From Mesoterricola silvestris (GTDB taxonomy: Bacteria; Acidobacteriota; Holophagae; Holophagales; Holophagaceae): 64,000 bases of DNA. Below the pieces are notes generated by a model that was given only the letters and a program-made list of their open reading frames with translations, had not been told where the DNA came from and searched no databases. Each line of letters begins with the position of its first letter. The first letter of the stretch is position 1. Both the position numbers and the translations under genes were made by a program. The stretch covers positions 496,001-560,000 of the forward strand of contig NZ_AP027080.1 in NCBI RefSeq assembly GCF_030295405.1, in the 5' to 3' direction. This document shows, one piece after another, positions 17,674-24,934 of this stretch.

Positions 17674-18765
17674 ATGAACCGACACTCGCTTGTGCAGAAG
17701 GCCCTCGGCGCGGCGGCCCTGATCGCCTCCGCCGCCCTCCCGGGAGCCCCGCCCGCCGCGGCCCCCGCGAAGATCGGCTTCGTCTACGTGGGCCCCGTGG
17801 GCAACGCCGGCTGGACCTTCCAGCACGACGTGGCCCGGCGCCAGATGGAGAAGGAGATGGGCGGCAAGGTCACCACCACCTTCGTGGAGAACGTGCCCGA
17901 GGGCGCCGATTCCGAGCGGGTCATCCGCGAGATGGCCCGGTCCGGCTGCAAGGTGGTGTTCTGCACCTCCTTCGGCTACATGAACCCCACCCTGGCCGTG
18001 GCCAAGGCCTATCCCAACACCGTGTTCATGCACGCCACCGGCTACAAGACCGCCCCCAACGTGGGGGTCTACAACGCCCGGTTCTACGAGGCCCGGTACC
18101 TCTGCGGCGTCATGGCCGGCAGGCTCACCCGGTCCCACGTGGCCGGCATCGTCGCCGCCTTCCCCATCCCCGAGGTGGTCATGGGCATCAACGCCTTCAC
18201 CCGCGGCATGCGCAGCGTGGATCCCAAGGCCAGGGTCAAGGTCATCTGGACCAATTCCTGGTTCGACCCCGGCAAGGAACGGGAGGCCGCCCTCACCCTC
18301 ATCACCCAGGGCGCGGACATGATGACCCACGACACGGATTCCACCGCCGTGATCCAGGCCGCGGAGGAAAAGGGCGTCGGCGTGTTCGGCTACAACTCCG
18401 ACGAGGCGAAGTTCGGCCCCCGGGCCACCCTCACCAGCCTGGTGCACCTCTGGGGCAACTATTACACCCGCACCGTCAAGGCCGCGCTGGCCGGCACCTG
18501 GAAGCCCGAGAACGTCTGGGGCGGGTTCAACCAGGGCATGATCGCCCTGGCCCCCTTCGGCCCCAAGGTCCCCAAGGAGCTGGGCGCCTCCATCCTGAAG
18601 CTGCGCGACCAGATCAGCGCCGGCAAGTTCCACCCCTTCGCCGGCCCCGTGGTGGACCAGGCCGGGACGGTGCGCGTTCCCGCCGGGAAGACGATCTCGG
18701 ACGCGGACCTGGACAAGATGAACTATTACGTCGAGGGGGTCGACGGGGTCATGCCCAAGGCTTAA
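17674..18765 (+). CDS. BMP-family (basic membrane protein/PnrA-like) periplasmic substrate-binding protein
   Basis: A 363-residue exported binding protein. The signal peptide (about 1-30) has no lipobox. The mature part follows the PF02608 pattern: KIGFVYVGPVGNAGWTFQHD, then VRIIxxMARSGCKVVFCTSFGYM-like, HATGY, NVGVYNARFYEARYLCGVMAG and GVFGYNSDEAKFGP. Family members bind purine nucleosides or related ligands for ABC importers. No permease or ATPase gene is adjacent, so its transporter must be elsewhere or it acts as a sensor protein. GGAGGAGA four bases before the ATG decides the start over an upstream in-frame ATG. An adenine deaminase gene about 2.5 kb away is compatible with purine scavenging, but this is only inference. 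Confidence 0.9.
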   Translation: MNRHSLVQKALGAAALIASAALPGAPPAAAPAKIGFVYVGPVGNAGWTFQHDVARRQMEKEMGGKVTTTFVENVPEGADSERVIREMARSGCKVVFCTSFGYMNPTLAVAKAYPNTVFMHATGYKTAPNVGVYNARFYEARYLCGVMAGRLTRSHVAGIVAAFPIPEVVMGINAFTRGMRSVDPKARVKVIWTNSWFDPGKEREAALTLITQGADMMTHDTDSTAVIQAAEEKGVGVFGYNSDEAKFGPRATLTSLVHLWGNYYTRTVKAALAGTWKPENVWGGFNQGMIALAPFGPKVPKELGASILKLRDQISAGKFHPFAGPVVDQAGTVRVPAGKTISDADLDKMNYYVEGVDGVMPKA

Positions 18766-18800
18766 GGCAAGCTATTAGGCGGGCAAGCATGAAATCGAGA

Positions 18801-18830
18801 TTGGGACGCAGGGGCGAATTCGGATAGAGT
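18801..18830 (+). promoter_or_regulatory. Candidate sigma-70 promoter for the hybrid histidine kinase gene
   Basis: TTGGGA, 18 bases, TAGAGT. Located about 60 bases before the chosen ATG of the histidine kinase, in the 124-base gap after the BMP gene. Both boxes deviate from consensus. Confidence 0.3.
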
Positions 18831-18889
18831 ACCTGTCCTGGAGGCCCCATCATGCCTTTCGGCTGCTGGGGCGCGGTGAGAAAAATCCG

Positions 18890-21055
18890 ATGCTTTCGCT
18901 GCTGTCGCCACGCTGGAAAGGGATGCCCTACGGCCTCGGAGCGGCTCTGGCCCTCCTCGCCGCCCTGGCCGGCGCCGCGGTCCTCGGGGGACCCCGGGGC
19001 CTGGCCCTCCTCCTCGCCGTCGCCGCGGTGCTGGCCGGCCTGGGGGAGGCCGCCCGGAGAAGCCGCGCCCGCCGGCGCCGCGCGGAAGCCGATCGCGACC
19101 GCTTCTTCACGCTGCCCCTGGACATGCTGTGCATCGTGGGCCCCGACGGCCGCTTCCGGCGCCTGAGCCCGGCGTTCACCGAGACCCTGGGCTGGAGCCT
19201 GGAGGAACTCCTGGCCCGGCCCTTCCTCGAGTTCGTGCACCCCGGGGACCGGGACGCGGCGCGGCGGGAGGCGGAACGCCAGGCCCGGGGCGCCGGGACG
19301 GTGTTCCAGTACGAGAACCGGTACCTCCACAAGGACGGCTCGTGGCGATGGCTCTCCTGGCGCTGCGTGCCCGAAACCGACGGCTCCACGTACGCCACGG
19401 CCCGGGACATCACCCTCTTCAAGGACGCCGAGGCCGCCCTGCACCTGAGCCAGGAGGCCCTGGTTGAGAGCGAGCACCTCCTGCGCTCCCTCAACTCGGA
19501 ACTGGAGCGGCGCGTGGAGGCGCGCACCGCGGAGGTCCGCCAGGCCCTGGCGACCCTGGACGCCACCGAGGACGGCGCCTTCATCTTCGAGCCCGGGAGC
19601 CTGCGCTTCACCTACGTCAACGAAGGCGCCGTGCGCCAGACGGGATTCACCCGGGCCGAGCTCCTGGGCAGGACGCCCCGGGACCTGCTTCCCGGGGACC
19701 AGGGCGAGGGGTTCGAGGGATTCCTCGCCCTGGTGGCCGGGGGGGGCTCGCGCCAGATCACCACCACCCACTGGACCAAGGACGGGCGCGAGGTTCCCGT
19801 GGAGATCAACGTGCAGTACATCGCCTCCGCGGAAGGCCCACCCCGCTTCATCTACGTGGCCCGGGACATCACGGAGCGCCGCCAGCAGGATCTCGCCGCC
19901 CACCGCTCCCAGCGGATCGAGGCCCTGGGCACTCTCGCCGGGGGCGTGGCCCACGACCTGAACAACGCGCTCACGCCCATCCTCATGGGCGTGGAGGCGC
20001 TGAGGGAGCAGTTCCCGGACGCGGCCCCCGGCATCGTGGACCTGCTGGAGGCCAGCGCCCGGCGAGGGGCCGCGCTGGTGCGCCAGCTGCTGGCCTTCGC
20101 CCGGGGCACGGAGGGGAGGAAGGAGCCCCTCCTGAGCCGCCTCCTCCTCACGGAGCTGGCCACCCTCCTGAGGAGCACCTTCCCCAAGAACATCGAGGTG
20201 GAGCTCCTCTGCCCGGAGGACCTGCCGCCCCTGTGGGGGGACGCCACCCAGATCCACCAGATCCTCCTGAACCTCAGCGTGAACGCCCGGGACGCCATGC
20301 CCAACGGGGGCAGGCTCACCCTCGAGGCGCGCGCCGCGGAGATCACGGGCCCGGTCCCCGGCGCCCTTCCCGCGTCGAGGCCGGGGCCCTGCCTGGTGGT
20401 GGAGGTGCGGGACACCGGCACCGGCATTCCCGAGGGACTGCTCACCAAGATCTTCGATCCCTTCTTCTCCACCAAGCCCATCGACAAGGGCACGGGCCTG
20501 GGCCTGGCGACGGTGGTGGCCATCCTGAAGGGCCACGAGGGCTTCCTGCAGGTGGAGACCGTGCCGGGCCGCGGCACCACGTTCCGGATCCACCTTCCCC
20601 TGGCCCGGGCCGGCCTCAGCCCGGGCCAGCACCAGGATCCCGAAGGCGAGCTCTCCGGGGAGGGGAGGACCCTGCTGGTGGTGGACGACGAGCCCGCCGT
20701 GCTCACCATGGCGGCCATCGTCCTCCGCCGCCTGGGCTTCGAGGTGGTGGAGGCCGTGGACGGCGTGGCCGGCCTGATCCGCGCGGAGGACCACCGGGAG
20801 CGCCTCTGCGGCGTGATCACCGACCTGCACATGCCCGCCCTGGACGGCCTGGATTTCGTGCGCTCCCTGCGGCGGATCCTGCCGGCCATCCCCATCATCG
20901 TCTCCAGCGGCAGGCTGGACGAGGAGGCCCGGGAGGCCTTCGGGAACCTGGGCGTGGGGGCCTACCTGGACAAGCCCTTCTCCGAAGGGCAGATCCGCGA
21001 GGTGCTCCGGGAGGCGGGGCTCCTGGGAAGGAAACGGAAGAACCTGAAAGTCTAG
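18890..21055 (+). CDS. PAS-containing hybrid sensor histidine kinase
   Basis: A 721-residue membrane sensor. There are one or two N-terminal membrane segments (about 12-55), PAS domain 1 (about 70-185, ending ATARDITLFKDAEAAL), a coiled coil (190-220), and PAS domain 2 (about 222-335, ending VARDITERRQQ). The HisKA-type dimerisation segment has GGVAHDLNNAL with His355, followed by an HATPase_c domain with N box NLSVNARDAM, G1 DTGTGIP and GTGLGLATV (about 440-585). A C-terminal receiver domain (about 600-715) has phospho-acceptor Asp645 in ITDLHMPALDG and a conserved Lys in YLDKPF. All catalytic motifs are intact. No partner response regulator is adjacent. The start is weakly supported; an in-frame ATG at 18923 is an alternative. 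Confidence 0.93.
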   Translation: MLSLLSPRWKGMPYGLGAALALLAALAGAAVLGGPRGLALLLAVAAVLAGLGEAARRSRARRRRAEADRDRFFTLPLDMLCIVGPDGRFRRLSPAFTETLGWSLEELLARPFLEFVHPGDRDAARREAERQARGAGTVFQYENRYLHKDGSWRWLSWRCVPETDGSTYATARDITLFKDAEAALHLSQEALVESEHLLRSLNSELERRVEARTAEVRQALATLDATEDGAFIFEPGSLRFTYVNEGAVRQTGFTRAELLGRTPRDLLPGDQGEGFEGFLALVAGGGSRQITTTHWTKDGREVPVEINVQYIASAEGPPRFIYVARDITERRQQDLAAHRSQRIEALGTLAGGVAHDLNNALTPILMGVEALREQFPDAAPGIVDLLEASARRGAALVRQLLAFARGTEGRKEPLLSRLLLTELATLLRSTFPKNIEVELLCPEDLPPLWGDATQIHQILLNLSVNARDAMPNGGRLTLEARAAEITGPVPGALPASRPGPCLVVEVRDTGTGIPEGLLTKIFDPFFSTKPIDKGTGLGLATVVAILKGHEGFLQVETVPGRGTTFRIHLPLARAGLSPGQHQDPEGELSGEGRTLLVVDDEPAVLTMAAIVLRRLGFEVVEAVDGVAGLIRAEDHRERLCGVITDLHMPALDGLDFVRSLRRILPAIPIIVSSGRLDEEAREAFGNLGVGAYLDKPFSEGQIREVLREAGLLGRKRKNLKV

Positions 21056-21098
21056 TGTTTGTTCGAAATTTTTGGACGGGGATGGCTTGAACCTCGGC

Positions 21099-21223
21099 CG
21101 ATCGGCACATCGCGCGTGGCGAATGCAAGGTACGTGTCTTGGCATGGCACGAACCTTTTGCGGCGGTGAACCCCGGGGAAAGGATCAAACGCTGGGGCGC
21201 AGAGGTCTCGCTGGGGCGCTGGG
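21099..21223 (+). repeat. Dispersed intergenic repeat, copy A
   Basis: Begins with CGATCGG and ends with a 37-base core (21187-21223) that contains two GCTGGGGCGC boxes separated by AGAGG(N)CTC. The core differs from copies B (35483-35519) and C (35624-35660, inverted) at a single base. The flank upstream of the core is also recognisably similar to copy B (CGATCGG, CAAGG, TCTTGGCA and CACGAAC landmarks in the same order). It fills the 225-base gap between convergent genes for the histidine kinase and adenine deaminase. Confidence 0.75.
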
Positions 21224-21280
21224 AGTTCAACCCGGGGTGGGAAGGGCCGGCGGGTCACGACTGCTTGCTGACCCGGATGC

Positions 21281-22279
21281 TTACAGAGCCGGGCTCCGGA
21301 CCAGCCATGGCGCGCGCTCCTCGTCCGTCACGAAGCTGGCGAGGAGGCTGTTGCGGGCCACGGTGGCCAGGTCCTTCCGGGTCAGGCCCAGGCCTTCCGC
21401 GGTCTCCAGGTAGTTGCGGGCCACGTAGCCGCCGAAATAGGCGGGGTCGTCGGAGTTGATGGTGACCCGCAGGCCCGCGTCCAGCATGCGCTTGAAGGTG
21501 TGATCGGCCATGGTGGGGAAGACCCGGAGCTTCAGGTTGGACAGGGGGCAGACCGTGAGGGGGGTCTGGTCCCGCGCGAGGCGCGCCACCAGGGCGGGGT
21601 CCTCCAGGCAGCGCACGCCGTGGTCCACGCGCTCGGCGCCCAGCAGGTCCAGGGCCTCGGTGATGTAGGCCGCCGGGCCCTCCTCGCCGGCGTGGGCGAC
21701 GGCGTGAAGCCCCAGCTCCCGGCACCGCGCGAAGACCCGCGCGAATTCGGACGGGGGATGCCCCGCTTCCGAGGAATCCAGGCCCACCCCGTGGATGCGG
21801 GCCAGGTGGGGCCGGGCCTCCTCCAGGGTGGCGAAGGCCCCGGCCTCGGGCAGGTGGCGCAGGAAGCAGAGGATGAGCCTGGAGGAGATCCCCAGCTCCT
21901 CCCGGGCCCGGGCCGCGGCCCGCTCCAGGCCGTCCAGCACCGTGGCGAAGGGGACGCCCCGGGCCGTGTGGGTCTGCGGATCGAAGAAGAGCTCCGCATG
22001 CACCACCCCGTCCTCCGCGGCCCGGCGGAAGTAGGCCCACGCCAGGTCGAAGAAGTCCTCCTCCCGCACCAGGACCGCCGCCCCCGCGTAGTAGATGTCC
22101 AGGAAGGACTGCAGGTCCTGGAAGGCGTACGCGGCCCGGGTGGCCTCCACGCTGGCGAAGGGCAGGGCCACCCCGTTGCGCCGGCCCAGCTCGAACATCA
22201 TCTCCGGCTCGAGGGTCCCTTCGATGTGCAGGTGCAGTTCGGCCTTGGGCAGGGCCCGGATGTACGTCGCGAGATCCAT
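21281..22279 (-). CDS. Adenine deaminase (adenosine deaminase superfamily)
   Basis: A 332-residue cytoplasmic zinc hydrolase. Metal ligands are His15 and His17 in AELHLHIEGTLE, His in AVAHAGEEG and Asp in NSDDPAYFGG. The acid/base Glu lies in HAGEE. The segment HAELFFDPQTHTARGVPF is typical of the adenine-deaminase subgroup rather than adenosine deaminase, so conversion of adenine to hypoxanthine (purine salvage) is the better call; adenosine deaminase is the alternative. AAGGAAGG seven or fewer bases upstream fixes the start at the second in-frame Met. Confidence 0.9.
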   Translation of the reverse strand: MDLATYIRALPKAELHLHIEGTLEPEMMFELGRRNGVALPFASVEATRAAYAFQDLQSFLDIYYAGAAVLVREEDFFDLAWAYFRRAAEDGVVHAELFFDPQTHTARGVPFATVLDGLERAAARAREELGISSRLILCFLRHLPEAGAFATLEEARPHLARIHGVGLDSSEAGHPPSEFARVFARCRELGLHAVAHAGEEGPAAYITEALDLLGAERVDHGVRCLEDPALVARLARDQTPLTVCPLSNLKLRVFPTMADHTFKRMLDAGLRVTINSDDPAYFGGYVARNYLETAEGLGLTRKDLATVARNSLLASFVTDEERAPWLVRSPAL

Positions 22280-22340
22280 GGTGCCTTCCTTCGGATTTTC
22301 TCCCCCCATGATCCCTGATCCCGCCCCAGATTCCTAGCCT

Positions 22341-22870
22341 GGCCAAGAGGGGGTACGTGTCCCGGACCTTCGCCACTGATTCGCTGACGCAGGCAAGCTG
22401 CGTCAGCGGAGGGCCCACGGCGGGAGGTTGAGCGGAAGTGTTGGCACACTCCGGCTTCGATGATGATTGCGGGCATAGGGAGAGGGGGGCTCTCCTGGGG
22501 GGCCTATGTTCCGGCGACACGCTTCAAGTGATCCGGGATGGAGGCCGGTTCGCGCCGACGCTGATCACCTTCGGCTTCATGGCTGGGGAGGTCGGGGCGA
22601 AATCGAGCGTGCGAAAAATAGAAGTGTGTGAGGGGTGCGGACTGATCAACGTCGGCGCGAACGGGTCTCCATCCCGGATCACTTGAAGCGTGTCGCCGGG
22701 ACATAGGCCCCCCCGGGGAGCCCGGGTTCCCACCGGGCCCGGACCGTCCATCGAAGCCGGAGTGTGGCAACACTTCCCCCTAACCTCCCGCCTTGGGCCC
22801 TCCGCTGACGCAGCTTGTCTGCGGCAGCGAATCCCTAGCGCAGGTCCGGGACACGTGCGCCCGCTTGGAA
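22341..22870. repeat. Large imperfect palindrome (two ~228-bp inverted arms)
   Basis: The left arm (22341-22568) and the reverse complement of the right arm (22642-22870) align almost end to end at roughly 80-85 % identity, around a loop of about 73 bases. Landmarks in both arms are ACGTGTCCCGGACCT, GGGCCCA.GGCGGGAGGTT, CACACTCCGGCTTCGATG, GGGGGGCCTATGT and TTCGCGCCGACG. Each arm also holds a nested hairpin: CGCTGACGCAG (22382-22392) with CTGCGTCAGCG (22398-22408), perfect over 11 bp, and the matching one at 22803-22829 with one mismatch. It fills the 596-base gap between adenine deaminase and the cytochrome operon, ending 5 bases before the latter's last stop. No transposase is present. Short open frames inside it look non-coding. 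Confidence 0.85.
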
Positions 22871-22875
22871 AACGT

Positions 22876-23763
22876 CTACCGATGGCAGGTGGCGCAGGAT
22901 TCCAGGCCCTTGGCGGGGCTGCGAAGGTAGACGGCGTCCTCGCCGCCGAAGGCCTTCCGCTCGGCTTCGGGGATGCGCGGCCAGTAGAGGGAGAAGGCCT
23001 GGGTGCCGTCGGCTTTGGCCTCCCGCATGTAGAGGGGGCCGGGGGAGCCGTTGGCATCGGTGCTCATGACGGCGTAGGCGCCGATGGGCAGGGGCTTTCC
23101 GGCGGCCAGGGCGTCGCTGCCGGAGGCGGTGACCCAGGTGCGTGCCAGGCGGCCGCCGTGGGCGCGGCTGCGGAAGGGGGCGGGGCGCAGGGGTTCCAGG
23201 CTGGCGTAGTCCAGGGCCCGGACGGGGAGCTCGGCTTCGGCGTCGTTCTTCCGGGCGTCGATGGCTTCCTGGGCGGCCTTGTTGGTCTCGGCGTTGCCGA
23301 AGACCATGACCCCGCCCAGGCGGCCCACGTAGCCCCAGGTTCCGGCCCAGAGGATGGTGCCCGCCAGGCACGCGGTGGTCCACCGCATGCGGTCCGGCTC
23401 GTGGTAGGACTTGCGCAGCAGGAGGAGGTTCAGGACCCCCACCCCGAACCCGGCCAGGGCGGTGAGCTCGTGGAGGCGCAGCACCCGCTGGAGGGCCTGC
23501 CCCCGGGAGGCCACCACGGGCACATAGCCGTCCGACGGGATGAGGCTCAGGAGCCGGGCCCAGTAGAAGCCGCTCAGCAGCGTGAGCAGGCTGCCCCCCA
23601 GGGCCAGGAGGCCCACCCGGAAGGCCATCCGCCGCCAGGTCTGGGGGTACCGGGAGCGGTGGGCGGCCACCAGCATGATGGGCAGGACCACCACCATGCC
23701 CAGGGGCACGTGCACCAGGGCCGGGTGTTCCCGGGAGAACAGCTCGAAGAGCGCCGCACCCAT
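22876..23763 (-). CDS. Four-helix membrane protein with C-terminal c-type heme motif
   Basis: A 295-residue protein. The first half has four hydrophobic helices (LVHVPLGMVVVLPIMLVAAH; FRVGLLALGGSLLTLLSGFYW; LTALAGFGVGVLNLLLL; TACLAGTILWAGTWGYV) with histidines near the ends of the helices, resembling DUF2231-type membrane cytochrome domains. The second half is soluble and ends with SCATCHR, a CxxCH heme site only one residue from the C-terminus. It is probably an inner-membrane electron carrier. It is the last gene of the operon with the beta-barrel, monoheme and multiheme cytochrome genes; the gap to the preceding gene is 2 bases. The exact family is not certain. Confidence 0.75.
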   Translation of the reverse strand: MGAALFELFSREHPALVHVPLGMVVVLPIMLVAAHRSRYPQTWRRMAFRVGLLALGGSLLTLLSGFYWARLLSLIPSDGYVPVVASRGQALQRVLRLHELTALAGFGVGVLNLLLLRKSYHEPDRMRWTTACLAGTILWAGTWGYVGRLGGVMVFGNAETNKAAQEAIDARKNDAEAELPVRALDYASLEPLRPAPFRSRAHGGRLARTWVTASGSDALAAGKPLPIGAYAVMSTDANGSPGPLYMREAKADGTQAFSLYWPRIPEAERKAFGGEDAVYLRSPAKGLESCATCHR

Positions 23764-23765
23764 GG

Positions 23766-24548
23766 CTAGAAGGTCCGGGCGACGTTGAACCCCAGGGCCC
23801 ACTGGCCCGTGGAGCGCGCCCCGCCTCCGTAGTCCCCCGACAGGACCTGGTTGGTGGTGGTGCCCGTGGCGTTCGTGGCCACGAGGGTGAACCGGTGCTT
23901 GAAGGTCTTGTAGGTGAACCCCGCGGAATAGCCGGGCCTGAAGGTCCGGTCGACCTTCGAGGGGCGCGGGTAGTACTCGCCCACGAACCCGAGCTTGTCC
24001 GTGATGTCCACGCGCAGCCCCGCCCCGGCCGTGAAGACCGGCTTCTTCTGGGTGGTGGTGCGGCTGAGGTAGGTGGGCACCACGGACAGGACCGCGAAAT
24101 CCCCGAGGAAGAATTCCGTGGGCAGCTGGTAGGCCCCGCCGTTGATGCCCACCGTGCCCACGGGGGTCTCGGCGCGCTTGACTACCTCGTCGAAGCGCTC
24201 GGCGCGGAGCGACATGCGCACGTAGTCGCCGTTGAGGATGCGCTGCTGGAGGGCGAAGGTGAAGGTCTTGTTGTCGGCGGTGCGGTACAGGATGACGTTC
24301 AGGCCCTTGACGGGCTTGATCCCGAAGTCCACCCCCAGCCCGGGGTAGGCGTAGCCGTCCAGGCCGTAGGCGTCCTTGCCGTGGCCCGAGGCGGGGGTGG
24401 AGAACCGGTGGGTGAAGGCGATCCCCATGTCCCAGAACTGCATCATGTCGCCCGTGGGCAGATTGACGGCCAGCGGGTATTCCGAGGACTCGGCCAGGAG
24501 GAGGGCCGGGGCCAGGCACAGGGCGGCGGTTCGCAGGTTGGCGATCAT
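23766..24548 (-). CDS. DUF5777-type outer-membrane beta-barrel
   Basis: A 260-residue protein with a signal peptide (MIANLRTAALCLAPALLLAES) and continuous amphipathic beta-strands. It shows the DUF5777 pattern PTGDMMQFWDMGIAFTHRFS, YPGLGVDFGIKPVKGLNVILYRT and GYSAGFTYKTFKHRFTLVATN, and ends with ALGFNVARTF (terminal aromatic residue, as in barrel proteins). Genes of this family are often found beside cytochromes. In this operon it would be the outer-membrane pore partner of the surface multiheme cytochrome; that role is inference. Confidence 0.8.
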   Translation of the reverse strand: MIANLRTAALCLAPALLLAESSEYPLAVNLPTGDMMQFWDMGIAFTHRFSTPASGHGKDAYGLDGYAYPGLGVDFGIKPVKGLNVILYRTADNKTFTFALQQRILNGDYVRMSLRAERFDEVVKRAETPVGTVGINGGAYQLPTEFFLGDFAVLSVVPTYLSRTTTQKKPVFTAGAGLRVDITDKLGFVGEYYPRPSKVDRTFRPGYSAGFTYKTFKHRFTLVATNATGTTTNQVLSGDYGGGARSTGQWALGFNVARTF

Positions 24549-24560
24549 GGGAACTCCTGG

Positions 24561-24914
24561 TCAGTGCCGGGCGCCGAAGGGCCGGATGATATCGGTGACC
24601 ATCTTCTGGGCCTGCTCGGGGGTCAGCTTGCCCTTGAAGGCGGGCATCTTCTCCTTGCCTTCCAGGGTGATGCGCACCCAGTCGGAATCCTTCTTGCGGC
24701 CCGCCTTGCGGCTGTCGGTGAAATCGAAGCCATTGTCGGGCAGGGGGCTGCCGGCATTGTCGCGGCCGTTGCCGTTCACCCCGTGGCACCGGGCGCAAAC
24801 ATCCAGCCAGTACTTGGGATAGTCCCCCCCGAAGGGCGGGGGCTCCTTCTTGGGCTGGGCCGCCAGGGTGGCGCCGCAGAGCAGGACGGCAAGGGCGAGG
24901 CGTGGAATGGACAT
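24561..24914 (-). CDS. Small monoheme c-type cytochrome
   Basis: A 117-residue periplasmic cytochrome. The signal peptide (MSIPRLALAVLLCGATLAAQ) is followed by one heme site CARCH (40-44) and a plausible axial Met in KEKMPAFKGKLT (about residue 89), i.e. the class-I cytochrome c layout. It lies between the multiheme cytochrome gene and the DUF5777 gene with gaps of 20 and 12 bases, consistent with a soluble shuttle between inner and outer membrane. Confidence 0.9.
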   Translation of the reverse strand: MSIPRLALAVLLCGATLAAQPKKEPPPFGGDYPKYWLDVCARCHGVNGNGRDNAGSPLPDNGFDFTDSRKAGRKKDSDWVRITLEGKEKMPAFKGKLTPEQAQKMVTDIIRPFGARH

Positions 24915-24934
24915 GATCTCTCCGAGGTGGGGGC

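Noticed and set aside
21139-21459. Small protein with IKRWGAExSLGRW peptide encoded by the dispersed repeat cores
   Set aside because: The same peptide can be read from all three copies, but the flanks do not keep the frame or a start codon, and DNA identity (36/37) exceeds what protein conservation would need; treated as a DNA repeat.
22441-22456. Sigma-54-like TGGCAC box
   Set aside because: No GC element at the required 4-5 base spacing (TTGC), and it lies in the palindrome arm.
22438-22773. Short open frames within the big palindrome on both strands
   Set aside because: They mirror each other because the arms are inverted copies; no ribosome site or codon bias supports translation.
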